Source: Blastocrithidia nonstop (lineage: Eukaryota > Euglenozoa > Kinetoplastea > Trypanosomatida > Trypanosomatidae). Taken from it: a stretch of 64,000 bases of DNA. The translations under genes and the position numbers were made by a program. Position 1 is the stretch's first letter; each line of letters starts with the position of its first letter. The notes beneath the pieces were generated by a model. The model saw only the letters and a list, made by a program, of their open reading frames with translations, was not told where the DNA came from and did not search any database. Below are positions 50,401 to 62,587 of this stretch, piece by piece. The DNA lies in assembly GCA_028554745.1 (NCBI GenBank), contig JAQOTN010000008.1, positions 124,001-188,000 on the forward strand, in the 5' to 3' direction.

Positions 50401-53000
50401 CTTAAACTAATATTGTGTAATTATTAGTAAAACAAACCCCAAAATAAAGAAAAAACTTTTTACCTTTTTTTTTAGAAACAAATTTGTTTCCAAGACGATA
50501 AAAAATCATTTACGTTTTCTATTTGCAGTTTCGTTTGCTTTTTTAATAAATATTTTGTGAAATTAGGGAAAATAATTTCAGTACTTACACACATGTTGCA
50601 CACAACGATGCATAGGCTAAAGGTCAAAATGTGCGAATAAATACATACTTTTATACATAATAACACATATTAGCGACACATACATAATTACTGGTAATAT
50701 TTTCGTTGCTTATACACATATTCACAAAGCTTGACTAATAGTATCAGTTGAGTGGTGAAGCGAGCAAGTAATTATATATATATATATATATGTGTGTGTA
50801 TAAACATGTATAATATCTTAGACCTGTAATGTAAAATACTTAACAGTATTTTATTAGTAATATAAATGTATGTGAGTACAAACAAGACAGTGCCCTCTAT
50901 ACTGTCTAGAAAAGTGTTATATATGGATCACATTACATTACATTAGGAAAAAATAATACATACTCTTACACATCATAAAACAGTAATTTGACCTTCAATA
51001 TATGATGTGAATGAGTTAAAGTAGGTACTTTGTGTTACCAACATCAATGTATATATCATTCATAATATTTTTCGATGATAAAATTTTACCTATCTTATTC
51101 TATAATAAGTTTTATTCTATTATTTCTTTTTTTTTTTAAACATATCTCATCACACATTATTGAAACTAATTGTGCCAACGCATTTTGCTTACATTATTTT
51201 TCTCTCCTACTAAAATTAATTGCAGATAATCTGTTTACTTTACGTATGTATTGTTTATCATGAACATAACAAAGGACGACAAAATATACTCGGAATAAAG
51301 AAATAACGAAATATCAAAACAATATATATGTATATCAAAAACGCAATCGCGTATTCTTACACGTTATACGTAAGTTTTTTTAATCATTACATAAATAAAA
51401 CATTCTACAAATCCCTTATTTAAATACCTTTTATAGCAAATGTTTATATTAGGTATTTGAAATATTGACTTTTCCACAAAATTAATTTTTAACTAATAAG
51501 AAATACTACCCGGTAGAAAACTTCTTATTATTTGAATTTTTTTTTTTTCTATAAATACAAAGAACTGATAAACGCTGAGTAGAAGTTGTTTGCCAACAAC
51601 AAAAAAATATATATATAAAGTATTTAAGGTTTACAATATTATATCTAATATTATTGATGATGTAAATTTATTTTATTATTTGAATTGTTTGAAGTGAAGC
51701 CACCATAATAACAAAAAAACATATAATAACTTGCCAAGTATTTTATTTCCGTGATAAATGTAATGCTATTCTTATTTCTTATTTCATATTTGTATGCATT
51801 TATTGTTTGTTTGTATTGCTTCTCTCTTTGATCATATATTCTGAGTAAGTGGCCTAAAAAAAAAAGAAATATAACACTTTTATTTTAATTATTTTTTTTT
51901 TTAAGTGATGAAAACTTATCTTACAGTTCAGTGATGTTTTCTTAAATTAAATACGTGCATAATTTATCATTTTTATTTATTTTCTAATATATAATTCTTA
52001 TTTTTTTTTAAATATCCTCTAGTTATATATATTTTTTTTGGCATACGTGATATGAATAAATACATTATTTTATTAAAAAAAATAAATAATCAAACACAAT
52101 TGTTTATTGCACAATACTGTAACAACACTTTATTAAAATTTTTTTAAAAAAAAAAGTATGAATATATTATTTTAACATCCTTACTTTGTCATTGCCAGCC
52201 ACATTGTGATTGTTATTTATTATTTTTTTTTCCTTGCTTCGTTTTGACACTATGTAATTCAATTTGTTATCAGTTGTTGCATATTATTTACTATATACAA
52301 CACACTGCTACATAGCCCTAACCTACATTTTACTATTCTTATTATTTTACCTGATTATGGAAAATGCTTTTTCTTTTTGACCTATGTTTTGACATACTTT
52401 TATACTTTTGTGATTAAATTATTTTATTATCGTTTATTCAACATTCGTAAATAATAGTTATATGTGCAGGCTTACAAAATAAGCATATGACAGTAATGAA
52501 TAGCGAGTGCATATAAGCATTTAAAGAAGTTAAGTTTGTACCTTTCGAGTAATTTTTTTTGTGTGGGTGAATTGAGAAGAAATTAACCTTTATTTTCTTT
52601 ATTATGTTGAATTAATATTTTTTCTCGGGTAATAAATATTATACAAAGATATACTTCACCTTCAAATTGATTGTCAATTTATAAATAATTTACATCGTAT
52701 CATACACGTTATTTTAAGTTTGACAATTTTACTATCTTACTTATACTTTTTTTCTCTTTTTTACTACTCGTCTAGTCAATTAAGCTATTATAATAATTTT
52801 ATTATTGAAGTATTGCCTGCGTAAGTTGCTGATTTACTATTTGTATTATGTTCTGTTATTGATACAGCTAATTCGTTACAAATTATTTTTTTTTCATTTA
52901 ACTTTTACGTTTGTTTGTTTTTGCTGCCGATGTCAAAGTTATATATATATATATATATTGATAAATATTTTTAATAAAAAGTTGAAATTACATAATAGCA
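50401..53000. other. 2.6-kb AT-rich spacer
   Basis: The longest spacer in the window, T/A-tract-rich, with TA repeats at about 50773-50792 and 52938-52958 and a nested hairpin at 51495-51529. It may hold the end of one polycistronic leader or be simply long UTR. No supported gene. Confidence 0.6.
51495..51529. repeat. nested inverted repeat
   Basis: AATAAGAA (51495-51502) and TTCTTATT (51522-51529) are 8-bp reverse complements enclosing CTACCCGGTAG (51506-51516), which can itself fold. Seen directly; AT-rich outer arms mean chance is possible. Confidence 0.55.
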
Positions 53001-54593
53001 ATGAAAGTTGGGTATAAAAGTGAGTCTGGAGCGGTGTGGTGCGCGATTGCTGCTGCGGCGGCGATGTACGTGTTACCACGTAAGACACTTTTTGTGACAA
53101 TCCCAACTTATTTAATTATTGGACGCTGAATTGCACGTGGAGCTCGTAATCGAGCGCATGCACTGTAATCTGCACAACGTGGTAGCACTGTAAAAAAACA
53201 AAACGCAAAGAGCAAAGCAAGTAAACTCAAACAATTGTAACAAAACTAGCAATAAAAGCACGATACGAGTAGAAATAGCACAACGCTTACCTCAACGTCG
53301 TAAACCTCAGCCTCAGCTTTAGCCTCAACGATTGTACTGTCACGTGAGATGCCTCGAGAGGCTCGACCAATCGCCATTGTTACCGGTACGAATAGTGGGA
53401 TTGGTTACTGAACCGCAGTCGGGCTTGCCGCGTAGGGCTATGAGGTGATAATAACGTGTCGAAGTAAAACTCTCACACAAGATACTGCAAAGAAAATTGC
53501 CACATAAGCCGCAAAACAACGTAGGAGACACAACAAACAATATTGTAATGCACCAGATCCTGTGTTGGTAGTTGGGTAGTAACCCATCGAGTGTGATGAC
53601 TTTGCAAGTGTGCGTCATTTTGCTGCGTGGTGTGCATCGTACTGTCAAGGTCGACATTTGGCAATACTCGTCAATAACGCTGGTGGGATGCAGTGAGAAT
53701 TAAATTTTTCTAAATTTAATTCGAAATTGGAGTGGCACACCGCGGTAAACTTCTTGGGCCCATTTCTGCTAACCTAGTTGCTTCTGCCTTTACTTGAGCA
53801 ACACGGCGGACGTGTGGTGTACGTCTCCAGTGAGGCACACCGTGCACCACAGATATTACTGGAGCATGAAATGTTATCGGGCAACAAACGATCATTACGC
53901 GAAGATGGATTGTCCTCCGGTGGCATTAATAACAAATTACTACACGCGTTACAGTAGTTAAACCAAGGTGCGTAGCACGCTACTGGTCCGTTGTCCGTGA
54001 AGTAGACCACATCCAGCTGCTTTGCGCGTTATGGAACGAGTAAGTTATTAAACACCTTTCATGCTCATCACATCGCACGCCGGTATGCACTTGCTCATCA
54101 CGAACATGATGATCAAAGCCATTATGAATAATAACCACAACCACAACAATCACAATAAAAAGACAAGGTGGGCAATGCTAGCATCGCATAACGAAATGTA
54201 CATCGCGTGTATGCATGTTCGCTACACCCTGGCTGTGTTGCGACAAACTTTTCGCGTGGTCTGTTACGGTGGTAATTTTTGCTAAATTTGTTCACTAAGG
54301 TGTCATTACTGCTGTTGAAGACGCCTGAAGAAGGTGCACAAACTTCATTGCACTGTGCTCTCTGCCCAGTTGAAGAGTTGGAGCTAATTACACGTTATGC
54401 AAAGAACACAACAAAGACACGGCTAGCAGAGCAGCAAATATCAAGACAAGACGCGGCACAAGTAAAAGAAAGTGTAAGTCCATACTTTGTGTAGTGTGCG
54501 GAGAAGACAGAGAGCATGTTGCTGGCCTATGGCTGAGACGTAGAGGAAGTTTAGGCGATTGTGGCATGGGCGAAAACAGTGGTGGGTTTGTAA
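53001..54593 (+). CDS. membrane-anchored short-chain dehydrogenase/reductase
   Basis: SDRs oxidise or reduce alcohol/carbonyl groups with NAD(P)(H). The 530-residue protein has an N-terminal hydrophobic anchor (AIAAAAAMYVLPRKTLFVTI), a Lys/Gln/Ser-rich stalk, then a classical SDR domain: IVTGTNSGIG (T128, G129, G133, G135), LAILVNNAGG, the catalytic Ser in VVYVSSEAH, YGTSK (Y344, K348), and CSLHPGCVATNFSRG. This resembles the retinol-dehydrogenase/WW-oxidoreductase group, though the substrate is unknown. Short Asn/Gln/His inserts interrupt the domain. Two TAA occur as Glu in runs. The start ATG 53001 has T-rich upstream sequence. The ATG-proximal region has unusually high GC. Ends at TAA 54591. 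Confidence 0.88.
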
Positions 54594-55361
54594 ATTATAC
54601 AAACTACATTGTAACTAAAAAGTTAACTGTATAATCCATTTTAATAAATGATCGCATTCATCAAAAGAAAATATATTGATTTCAGTTTACTACACTAAAA
54701 ATAGATTTCACAACTTTAAAAAAATAAAAATAACATGTTGTCTATCAACACTCTATTGTAAATGTCATTTCGTATCGACGCCTATGTCATTATGAAAAAA
54801 AGATATTAAACATTACAAAAATCATGTTTTTCACTTAGAAGTAAGCTTGCCTATTTTATTATTACTGACAACCATTGTCAAACCTTTATTTGTGATTGTG
54901 TCAATTACTTTCGTTCTGTTCATTCTTTTTTTGTTTCCTTATGAGGTTAGCACATAGTTTTACAGCATATATTTTTTACAGCTGACAAACTTGAGCATCT
55001 AATAAATTATCTTGCTCACAATTTATCGTTATGACAGCGTTTACGTAAATACTATTATTTGCTTTTTGTTCACACTCGAACTAATGAAATATACTACAAA
55101 TGTGTTGTATTTGTGTAATCTTTTAGAGGTATATGTAATGTGTATGTGCAATTGACGCTAGTTGATAGAAGTTTTGTGTATTATCACATCAATCGACTGT
55201 TTATTCCTTTTTTTTTTTACGTTATAGAAAAATATAAATACGTGTATACTTACTTTGTCGAGAGGTTTGACGTATTGAGTTGTAGTATTACCATTAACTC
55301 ATATTTACATCTACATAATAACTTGTCTTAAATTTTTGTAAGAAATATAGTTGTATCGCAA
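54594..55361. other. AT-rich spacer
   Basis: T-rich spacer between the first SDR and the lipase-like gene. No gene seen. Confidence 0.65.
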
Positions 55362-57395
55362 ATGTCATTGCGGCTGTAATCTATTAAATGCTATCGCAAT
55401 TTGCACAAGTCTGCTGCGCAAATATCAGTACAGTGCAAAGTCGCCAACTTGGATGGTCTGACGCAGTACATTTACAATCGATTTTACACATTAGCGTAGA
55501 CACATCGTAGACGTTTAGCAAATGCACTCATGTAAATCTAAAGTGCGGCATAATAACTTAAACGTAAATAACATGTCAAAATCAATTCTCATCATCATCA
55601 TCATCATCATCATTGTAATAGTAATAGTAAAAGTCGTAGAATAAAAGCACTTCACTCTCGTCGATAAAAATTATTGCACCAATACTCGGTGTTTGTATCT
55701 GGCCAGATTGACCAAGCGAATGAATTGGCACATTACATAACGTTAGCACCATAACGACCTCATTTACTCTCACTGCTTCAGGTATTGGCTGCGAATGTGG
55801 GTAGTATAGCCTTTCAGCGTACTGTGTAATCAAACTTCATTCCTCTCATTGCCTTTGAGGCTAAGCGTAATGAACGAGATGAAAACACCGAGGAGGCTAC
55901 CAGTGAGCGTCAAAATCGAATCATGCAACAGGCTATTTTACCTTACTGTGAGAGACTACTTCAGGTTTATCGTACCGCGGTAGGTGAAAACAACGCGTAG
56001 AGTAACTTGGTCTACTTATCTCCGTGGCAGGTTACGTAGTCTATTGTAGGCACACGCAGCAACGTCACGGCGCACTATGTACATCATGGTAAAGATCACC
56101 TCGTTGTGTAGGTTGACTAAAACTTTAACAAACAAGTGATCTACGTGTGTGTTAATCGATCAGGGAATATTTCCAATGGTGGGTATAACTGATTTCAACC
56201 CATCGAACACGTTGATGTACAGGAGAGTGATGAGGTGGCTCGAAGTACGTTTCACTCCTAGTTTCTTATTGCGGCTACACAATTGCTCGATGCACTCGTG
56301 TATGAAACCCCATTACACCCAACACGAAAGACGATTGTGGTAGGACATGGCGTGGGTGGGGCTGTTGGTTTGCTCATGGGCTTTTTACTCATGCAACGTG
56401 GGTATGTGATAAATAATGTCATATCATTTGGAGCACCAAAGGCCATTGAGCATACTCTGCGACGGTACATTGCAGATGTTAATCCGCTTCGAGTTGTGCT
56501 GGAAGGTGACCCGCTTGTTGACTTACCTGTGTCTACCATGTAAAATAATCTTTTTGTGCATGTAGGTGAAATTCTAATGCTCTCACCCGCAGCAGATAAT
56601 AGTATAAGTAACACTAATGATAATAATAATAATAATAGTAATAGTTATACTGACAATATTGATAACAATAATAAGACATCTGAAACGTCACGTAGAGATG
56701 GAAATAATTGTACCATAGTGCACGAAGACGTTAATATTCGAAACAATACTGAAAATAATGAGACGGTCACGATTAGCAAGCACTCTGTTTGTCAAAAATA
56801 ATCAGATAAGTAATGTCTGTTATCAAACTAGTAACAAACAACACAACGGCAGCAATAAGGAGGAAAACAATAAAAAATCTAAGTGAGAAAAGAACAGGAA
56901 GGTGTTTCTGACAGTTTTTATAAATAAAACGTCACAGCTGATGTGTTATTTGATATGATGAATGAGTGTGAAGATGTAAGTCAGAAAACAAACACCCACG
57001 ATAATAATGCAAAAGGCAATGTAAACAGGACTGATAATTGCCAAAATTCTAATAGTAGTAATATTGACGATAATTGTGAGAATAATATTAAGATTGATAA
57101 TGATAATGATGATATTGATAATGATGATGTAAACTGTATCAACAACATCAACACACACACAATTAAAAATGACAAATCTATGAATACTAATTTCAACAAT
57201 GAGTAGGATGACGATGAAGATGATGATAGTGATGTTGTTTTTGACGAAAAAGTAGTGTAGAAGTACAAATCAAAGTATTTGATTGAACACTACTTGTATC
57301 ACCTTAGCAACACTCACACAATACTGACCTACGCTGAAGGCGACGAAATCTGGGATGAAGGTGAGGTACGCGATAAAATCGACAAAGGTAATTAA
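55362..57395 (+). CDS. class-3 lipase-like alpha/beta hydrolase with Gly at the nucleophile position
   Basis: About 677 residues. The central domain reads like fungal-type (class 3) lipase: TIVVGHGVGGAVGLLMGF, then VISFGAPKAIEHT, VVLEGDPLVDLP (the acid residue region) and FVHVGEIL, and near the end KYLIEHYLYHLSN (candidate catalytic His). In active lipases the motif is GHSxGG; here it is G328-H329-G330-V331-G332, so the Ser nucleophile is Gly. An Asn/Asp-rich acidic insertion of about 200 residues sits between the Asp and His. The N-terminus includes a His-run at about 55590. The protein is probably inactive as an esterase or uses a different mechanism. Ends at TAA 57393 with another in-frame TAA two codons later. 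Confidence 0.8.
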
Positions 57396-57825
57396 CGCAA
57401 ATAAAACTACATTGAAAATAATAATTTATGAATAATTATATGTCTAAATTGTTTTTAATTGAACATAACATGCCTAGCAATTTTATTACATTACACTGAA
57501 AACACACACACAGGAACACACACCTACTTTTTATTATTCTGTACATGTTACGTGTATATATCTTCAAGAAGCAAAAAATAATTTTCAGACTAGATTGCCG
57601 TTCATTTTTTCCTTTGTGATATACGTTATTCACACATCTTTTTAGATAGTCATTACGTAATTTTTTCTTGTTTATCATATAATTTTTTTACTAGTTCGAA
57701 AAAAGAAAATCACACAACAATAACAACAAGAATACAAAGAGGAAAGAAAGGATAAATAAATTATGCTACACTTTCACTCGTCGTAAGTCAGAGCATTGTT
57801 GTGATGACTTATATCACTGCCTTTG
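57396..57825. other. AT-rich spacer
   Basis: Short T-rich spacer. An ATG at 57804 is out of frame with the SDR core, so the SDR start is placed at 57826. No gene seen. Confidence 0.6.
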
Positions 57826-59367
57826 ATGGTGTACACGTTAGTATATCAACCTATTTGGTTCGAGCATTACAAATTGATCAAGCTTGTTATGATATTGTGT
57901 ACAATGTGTATTATTGGCCGTTATTTTGCATCTGGTTCACGATGTTGCTGGCCCGCTAACAAATCTTTTTGCAATTACGTTGCATTGGTTGTTGGTGCTT
58001 CATCTGGAGTTGGTTTTGCAGTGACGGAGTAACTTACTCGTCATGGATGGACAGTAATTATGACTGGTCCACATTTGCAACGGTTGCTACAGGCAAAGAA
58101 AAAAATAATGTAAAAGTTAGCTGTGGAGCAGCAGCAGCAGCAGCAGGTATTATAAAATAGTGATATTGATAGTAATAATACTAACAACTTATGAAAGCAA
58201 TGATTATGACCATGAAAAAGAAAATGACGAACGTGTAGCAATGCAAAGCTCAATTTGATAGGCAACATTCACATTCTTGACACGATCGATCTTGCTGATG
58301 AAAACTCTATCAGACACTTTGCGTAAATAATTACATCAAGTAGTAAACGTTATCCAGTTCACCTACTCGTAAACGCGGCTGGGGTGTTGCATCGTCAACT
58401 TACTTTCTGTGCGTGTACATCAAGTGCACAAAGTATTAACACAAATAAGAGCAACACAAAATGCTGCTAATGAGGAAATCTGTAACACATGTTAGCGGTA
58501 AACGCGGTAGGACCTTTCTTGTTGACAAAGCGCTTACTGCCTGTGTTGATGTAAACCGCTACACTGTTACATGAGTCGTCACGTATTGTCAATGTCGCCT
58601 CATGTTGTCATACGTTCTTAGCCTCTGGCTGAGCTCAATAGAGTAATCCTATGCAAATGATTTATGGTTTGTAGGTAAGAGGTAAGTAGTTGCTCCAGCG
58701 CGAATGTTTGCAGACTGAGAATAAAACGCATTCTACTGCTTCTACAATGAATTAGTAACTCTCTCAAAGCGACTCGACTGATTTGGCAGTGCCTAATAAA
58801 AAGGTATTACCTCCTTACATTATCAAGAACTACTCTTGATTCAATTTTGTTGGTTATTATGGATTAAGTAAATTGTGTGTGTTTTGAAATACACGCCTGT
58901 TAGCATAGTATGTGAATACATTGATAGAAAAAAGCCAACGTGTATGTCATGTTGAAACGTAAAATAACGTTACTAAGCACAATGGTGACAAGAGCAAATA
59001 AGCATCTTTCAATTATTCACACAAAGTCTTAGTAGCATGTGCTCATCCTGGTGTAATTACAACACACCTATACCGTGATTTAATACCTGTGTGGTTACTT
59101 GACACACTCATCTACTGGCCCTCATTGCTCATCGGCAAGACATGAACCGAGGCGGCACAGGCAGTACTCAAACCAGCCGTAGAAGATGATATGGTTCACG
59201 GTGGGTACTACCTATGTGATGGTGAGTATGGTGAGAATAGGTACAACAGAGCTTGTGATGAACTAGAGAGCAAAAAGAAAAACTGTGCGCTGTCATCTCA
59301 CGCGTGCGATGACGAGCAGTTTTCAATGTACAAGAAATGACTAGAGTCTAAAGTTGGTCAATTGTAA
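57826..59367 (+). CDS. second membrane-anchored short-chain dehydrogenase/reductase
   Basis: About 513 residues. N-terminal hydrophobic segment (KLIKLVMILCTMCIIGRYF) then an SDR domain: ALVVGASSGVGFAVTE (G57, G61, G63), a short poly-Gln insert near residue 104, VHLLVNAAGVLHR, LAVNAVGPFLLTKRLLP, a Ser region SSRIVNVASC, YYGLSK (Y345, K349) and ACAHPGVITTHLYR. TGA is Trp in several C-terminal positions (NTRLLAE context, GKTW). NAAG replaces the usual NNAG. Architecture parallels the SDR at 53001 but identity outside the motifs looks low, so they are probably old paralogues. Start ATG 57826 is in frame with the Rossmann motif. Ends at TAA 59365. Confidence 0.86.
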
Positions 59368-59841
59368 CATTTATAACGTAATTTTATATATGTATAAAGA
59401 ATTCTTAACCCTGCAAACTTGCTTAACAAGTATATAGATTTGACTTAATTTACCTTTTTTTAAGTCTATTTTTAATTAATATGCAATGCACAGTTAAACA
59501 TGTTGCCGTTGACATACATTGTAAAACACACGTATCGCAAAAAAAAAGATAAAATATTTTTACATAATCAAATTCAAACAAATCTTGAGGAATATCAACT
59601 AAATATATAGTACATTATTTTCCACAATTTATTAAAAAAAATGAATGATAACACTAACGTTAATACCTAATTTTACACTTAAAATCATTAGCAGACATAT
59701 ATATTTTTAAAAAAATATATTGAAGTAAGTTTTATTTACAAATTAGAAAATACTAAATCTTTTGCCTTTTACCATCACTAATTTGTATTAAGCACCACCA
59801 ACAACAAAAGAAAGGTAAAATAATGTAAACTTCTTCTTAGC
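59368..59841. other. AT-rich spacer
   Basis: T/A-rich spacer ending in a sharp CTTCTTCTTAG tract at 59830-59840. No gene seen. Confidence 0.55.
59830..59840 (+). promoter_or_regulatory. candidate spliced-leader acceptor (polypyrimidine-AG)
   Basis: CTTCTTCTTAG ends one base before ATG 59842. A pyrimidine tract followed by AG is the trans-splice acceptor pattern of trypanosomatids. No transcript data support it. Confidence 0.4.
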
Positions 59842-60285
59842 ATGACCAAAAAAATGACGATAGAGGAAGTTAGCTGACATTTACTTTTTAGTAGTTTACA
59901 CTACCCAAATTACCACCAGGCAGACCGTTCAAAGATGTAAATACAATTACAACAGTAGCAACAGAAACAAGTAGACCGCGTACAGAAGCCTAGTTAAGTG
60001 TACTAAAATCAATGAATGGTTTGCAAATTTTGAAATAGCTAAGTGACTATCTTATGCAAATTTAATATGGTAATAGCAGTAGCCTTACAACTAATAAATA
60101 AAATGCTGCAAGAAAAGAAAGTAATTTCACTTAATGATCTCAAACCTTCATCACAATAGTCACAATCATTTTTCACTCTGATTATATTGTCTCTATTGCA
60201 ATAAATAAAATAAAACATGTGCAAGTATAGATATGATTTACATCTAATACTCTTCAAAATCTTTATACAAAACATACATTTGTAA
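59842..60285 (+). CDS. putative small orphan protein
   Basis: A frame of 147 residues beginning MTKKMTIEEVSWHLLFSSLH directly after a CTTCTTCTTAG acceptor-like site. Internal TAG/TAA (Glu) and TGA (Trp) must be read as sense. The part SQSFFTLIILSLLQEI and the preceding LINKMLQEKKVISLNDLKPS look protein-like, but the C-terminal third becomes Ile/Phe/Leu-rich like spacer noise. I do not recognise a family. The terminal TAA (60283) has no TAA cluster. It could be part of the uL11 leader. Confidence 0.35.
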
Positions 60286-60483
60286 CAACAGTTGCAAATT
60301 AATATTGATTACTTCACAATTTATATAATTGCTTAATTTTCATCTGTTTTTTTTTAAACATATTTTATTTGCTATTCCATAAAATGTTTTTTCAAAACAA
60401 CAATAATAATAATAATAAATAGGAGAAGAAGTTTGACTGTACATAACATAAAATCAAATTCATAGTAATCATCACGTAGAACA

Positions 60484-60978
60484 ATGCCGCCAAAGTTTGA
60501 TCCTAATCAGTAGATCACCGTCATTGTACGTGCCGTTGGTGGTGAAGTGGCTGCGACTGCCTCACTAGCACCAAAAGTAGGTCCACTAGGTTTGAACGCA
60601 AAGAAAATCGGAGAAGATATTGCCAAATCGACCAAAGACTGGAAAGGCCTGAAGGTTACCTGCGAGTTACGTGTTAAGAATCGTGTGGCAACGGTGGTGG
60701 TGACCCCGTCCGTGGCATCTCGTCTCATTCGTGCACTCAAATAGCCGCCACGTGATCGCAAGAAGGTCAAGAACGTCAAGCATGACGGTAATATTGCCTT
60801 CTCTGAAATTATCAAAATTGCCCGTGAGGCTCAGTCAAAGTCCATGGGTACCGACCTAAAGGCAGTAGTCATGGAGGTACTTGGCACTGCGGTGTCTATT
60901 GGATGCACTATTGACGGTGAAAGCCCACAAGACATTCAGGAGAAAGTACGTGATGGCAAACTGAAAGTGCCTAACTAA
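60484..60978 (+). CDS. RPL12: ribosomal protein uL11 (RPL12)
   Basis: uL11 forms the base of the ribosomal stalk, where translation factors bind. The 164-residue product matches RPL12 end to end: MPPKFDPNQ, then [60 protein letters not shown], and [20 protein letters not shown]. Two TAG codons are read as Glu (residue 10 and the Glu in ALKEPPRDRKK, where other species have Glu); no TAA or TGA occurs inside. Under the standard code the gene would be cut into two pieces. Full normal length. ATG 60484 follows a T-rich run and ends with TAA at 60976. Confidence 0.97.
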
Positions 60979-61639
60979 GTAAGCAGATAAAGAAACAAGT
61001 AAACAAGCTAATTTGCAGTATAAGGTGTACATATTGTCATTACTTGCTTTCTTATTACTTTCTGGTATTTACATCTGCCTTACTGACATAAAAATTTTTT
61101 AAAAATAATTTTAGTAAACTTTATCTTTTCTTATCATTTTACATTAGTATTTATTTTTGATAATTTTTGAAAGCAAACAAAAACAATAATTGACAATGTG
61201 ACATAGCACTATAACAATCGGAAGTATAAATATGTGCTAAATAATGTGCAAGTTTCTCTAAATATTTTTGCTTCTATAGTTTTTATTGATCAATACGTGT
61301 CTCCTCTTTCATAAAAATTTCATTTTTTTATCCTTGAAGTTTTTTGTTACTTTTAGCCGCTCACTTTAATTTTAAAAAAAAACCCCATCAAGTGCAAAAA
61401 AAATTATCTATTTGTGATAGTAATAATATTCACACAAACTTTCTAGTTAGTTGCGAAGTGATAGTGGATAAAATAAATAATATTTTTATTATTTATTTTA
61501 AATAAAATTACAAATTACATAATAATAACACATTATCTGTGATTAATTAATCTGATCACACAAAAGAAACCCCCACACACATACATACTATTTTCTGTTA
61601 TATTAATAAATTATTTACTTATTACATTTAACGGCAGTA
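60979..61639. other. AT-rich spacer
   Basis: T-rich spacer with a 13-bp inverted repeat at 61470-61499 (listed separately). No gene seen. Confidence 0.6.
61470..61499. repeat. 13-bp inverted repeat (AT-rich hairpin)
   Basis: AAAATAAATAATA (61470-61482) and its exact reverse complement (61487-61499) flank a 4-base loop, 140 bp before the RNA-binding protein gene. All A/T, so the stem is weak. Confidence 0.7.
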
Positions 61640-62587
61640 ATGATGATGATGATGGATGGGCAAATGCCCCAACCTCAGGACGATGCCAACATGAAAATGT
61701 AGTATAAACAGATACCGCCAGTACGAACGCAGGATACCGTTTTATTTGTAGGTAACTTACCCTTTCGTACACCATGACAAGACGTCAAGGATCATTTTCG
61801 TAACGCAGGTGCGGTGCGTTATACCGATTTAATTGCGGATCGCAATGGTAGGCCTAAAGGTTCTGCACTTGTGACTATGTCGACCATCGAAGGCGCTTAA
61901 AATGCTATTCGCATGTTCAACGAAACGCTCTTTCATGGGCGTCGATTGATTGTGCGTAAATTTGACAATGGCCCCTGGCCTGCACTTGTACAGCGTAACA
62001 TGATGCGAATGTATAGTACTATGCCATAGCGTCGTATGTTTTATGATGGGATGAATGTTAATCCGCCAGGCATGAACTCTACATCGATGGGCGGCTATTA
62101 TCCGCCGTCAGGGTCGATGATGAATGGTAATTCATATATGCCATCCAATGGAATGTACAATCCGACAGGATCATATCATGTTGGAGATAGTGTTGATGAT
62201 ATGCTGCCTCAGATAAACGAGTTTGGTGCATAACAGCTTCCGAAGCCTCGTAGTCAACAAGTCCAATAAACAGGTCGTCGATTATTTATTTCCAACCTGC
62301 CATTTGATTGCAATTCTAGCGCACTTCGTTAGACATTTCAGCAAATAGGTGAAGTTGAACGGGCATAAATAATACTAGGATGAAATAACAAGAGCAGAGG
62401 GTGTGGCATAGTAGTCATGAAGACGTAGAAAGAAGCACAGAAGGCAATTGAGGAATTTGATGGCATTGAGATGTCTAACCGACCGATGAAAGTGCGATTA
62501 GATGACAAGTTTCAGAAAAGAACGCAGCAGTATCAAGGTTATAATAACATGCAATATTATTGAAGAAATATGTAGCAGCTACAATAA
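61640..62587 (+). CDS. RNA-binding protein with two RRM domains
   Basis: About 315 residues beginning with five Met (ATG) codons in a row, so the true start could be any of 61640-61652. RRM1: LFVGNLPFRTP (RNP2) and RPKGSALVTM (RNP1), residues about 33-115. A Met/Gly/Asn/Pro/Ser-rich linker follows. RRM2: LFISNLPFDCNSSALRETFQ, SRGCGIVVM and AQKAIEEFDGIEMSNRPMKV. TAG, TAA and TGA are read as Glu and Trp (for instance ILGWNNK). Trypanosomatids rely on such proteins to control mRNA, but the target is unknown. End at TAA 62585 with another TAA two codons later; a longer reading through 62650 is possible. Confidence 0.9.
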
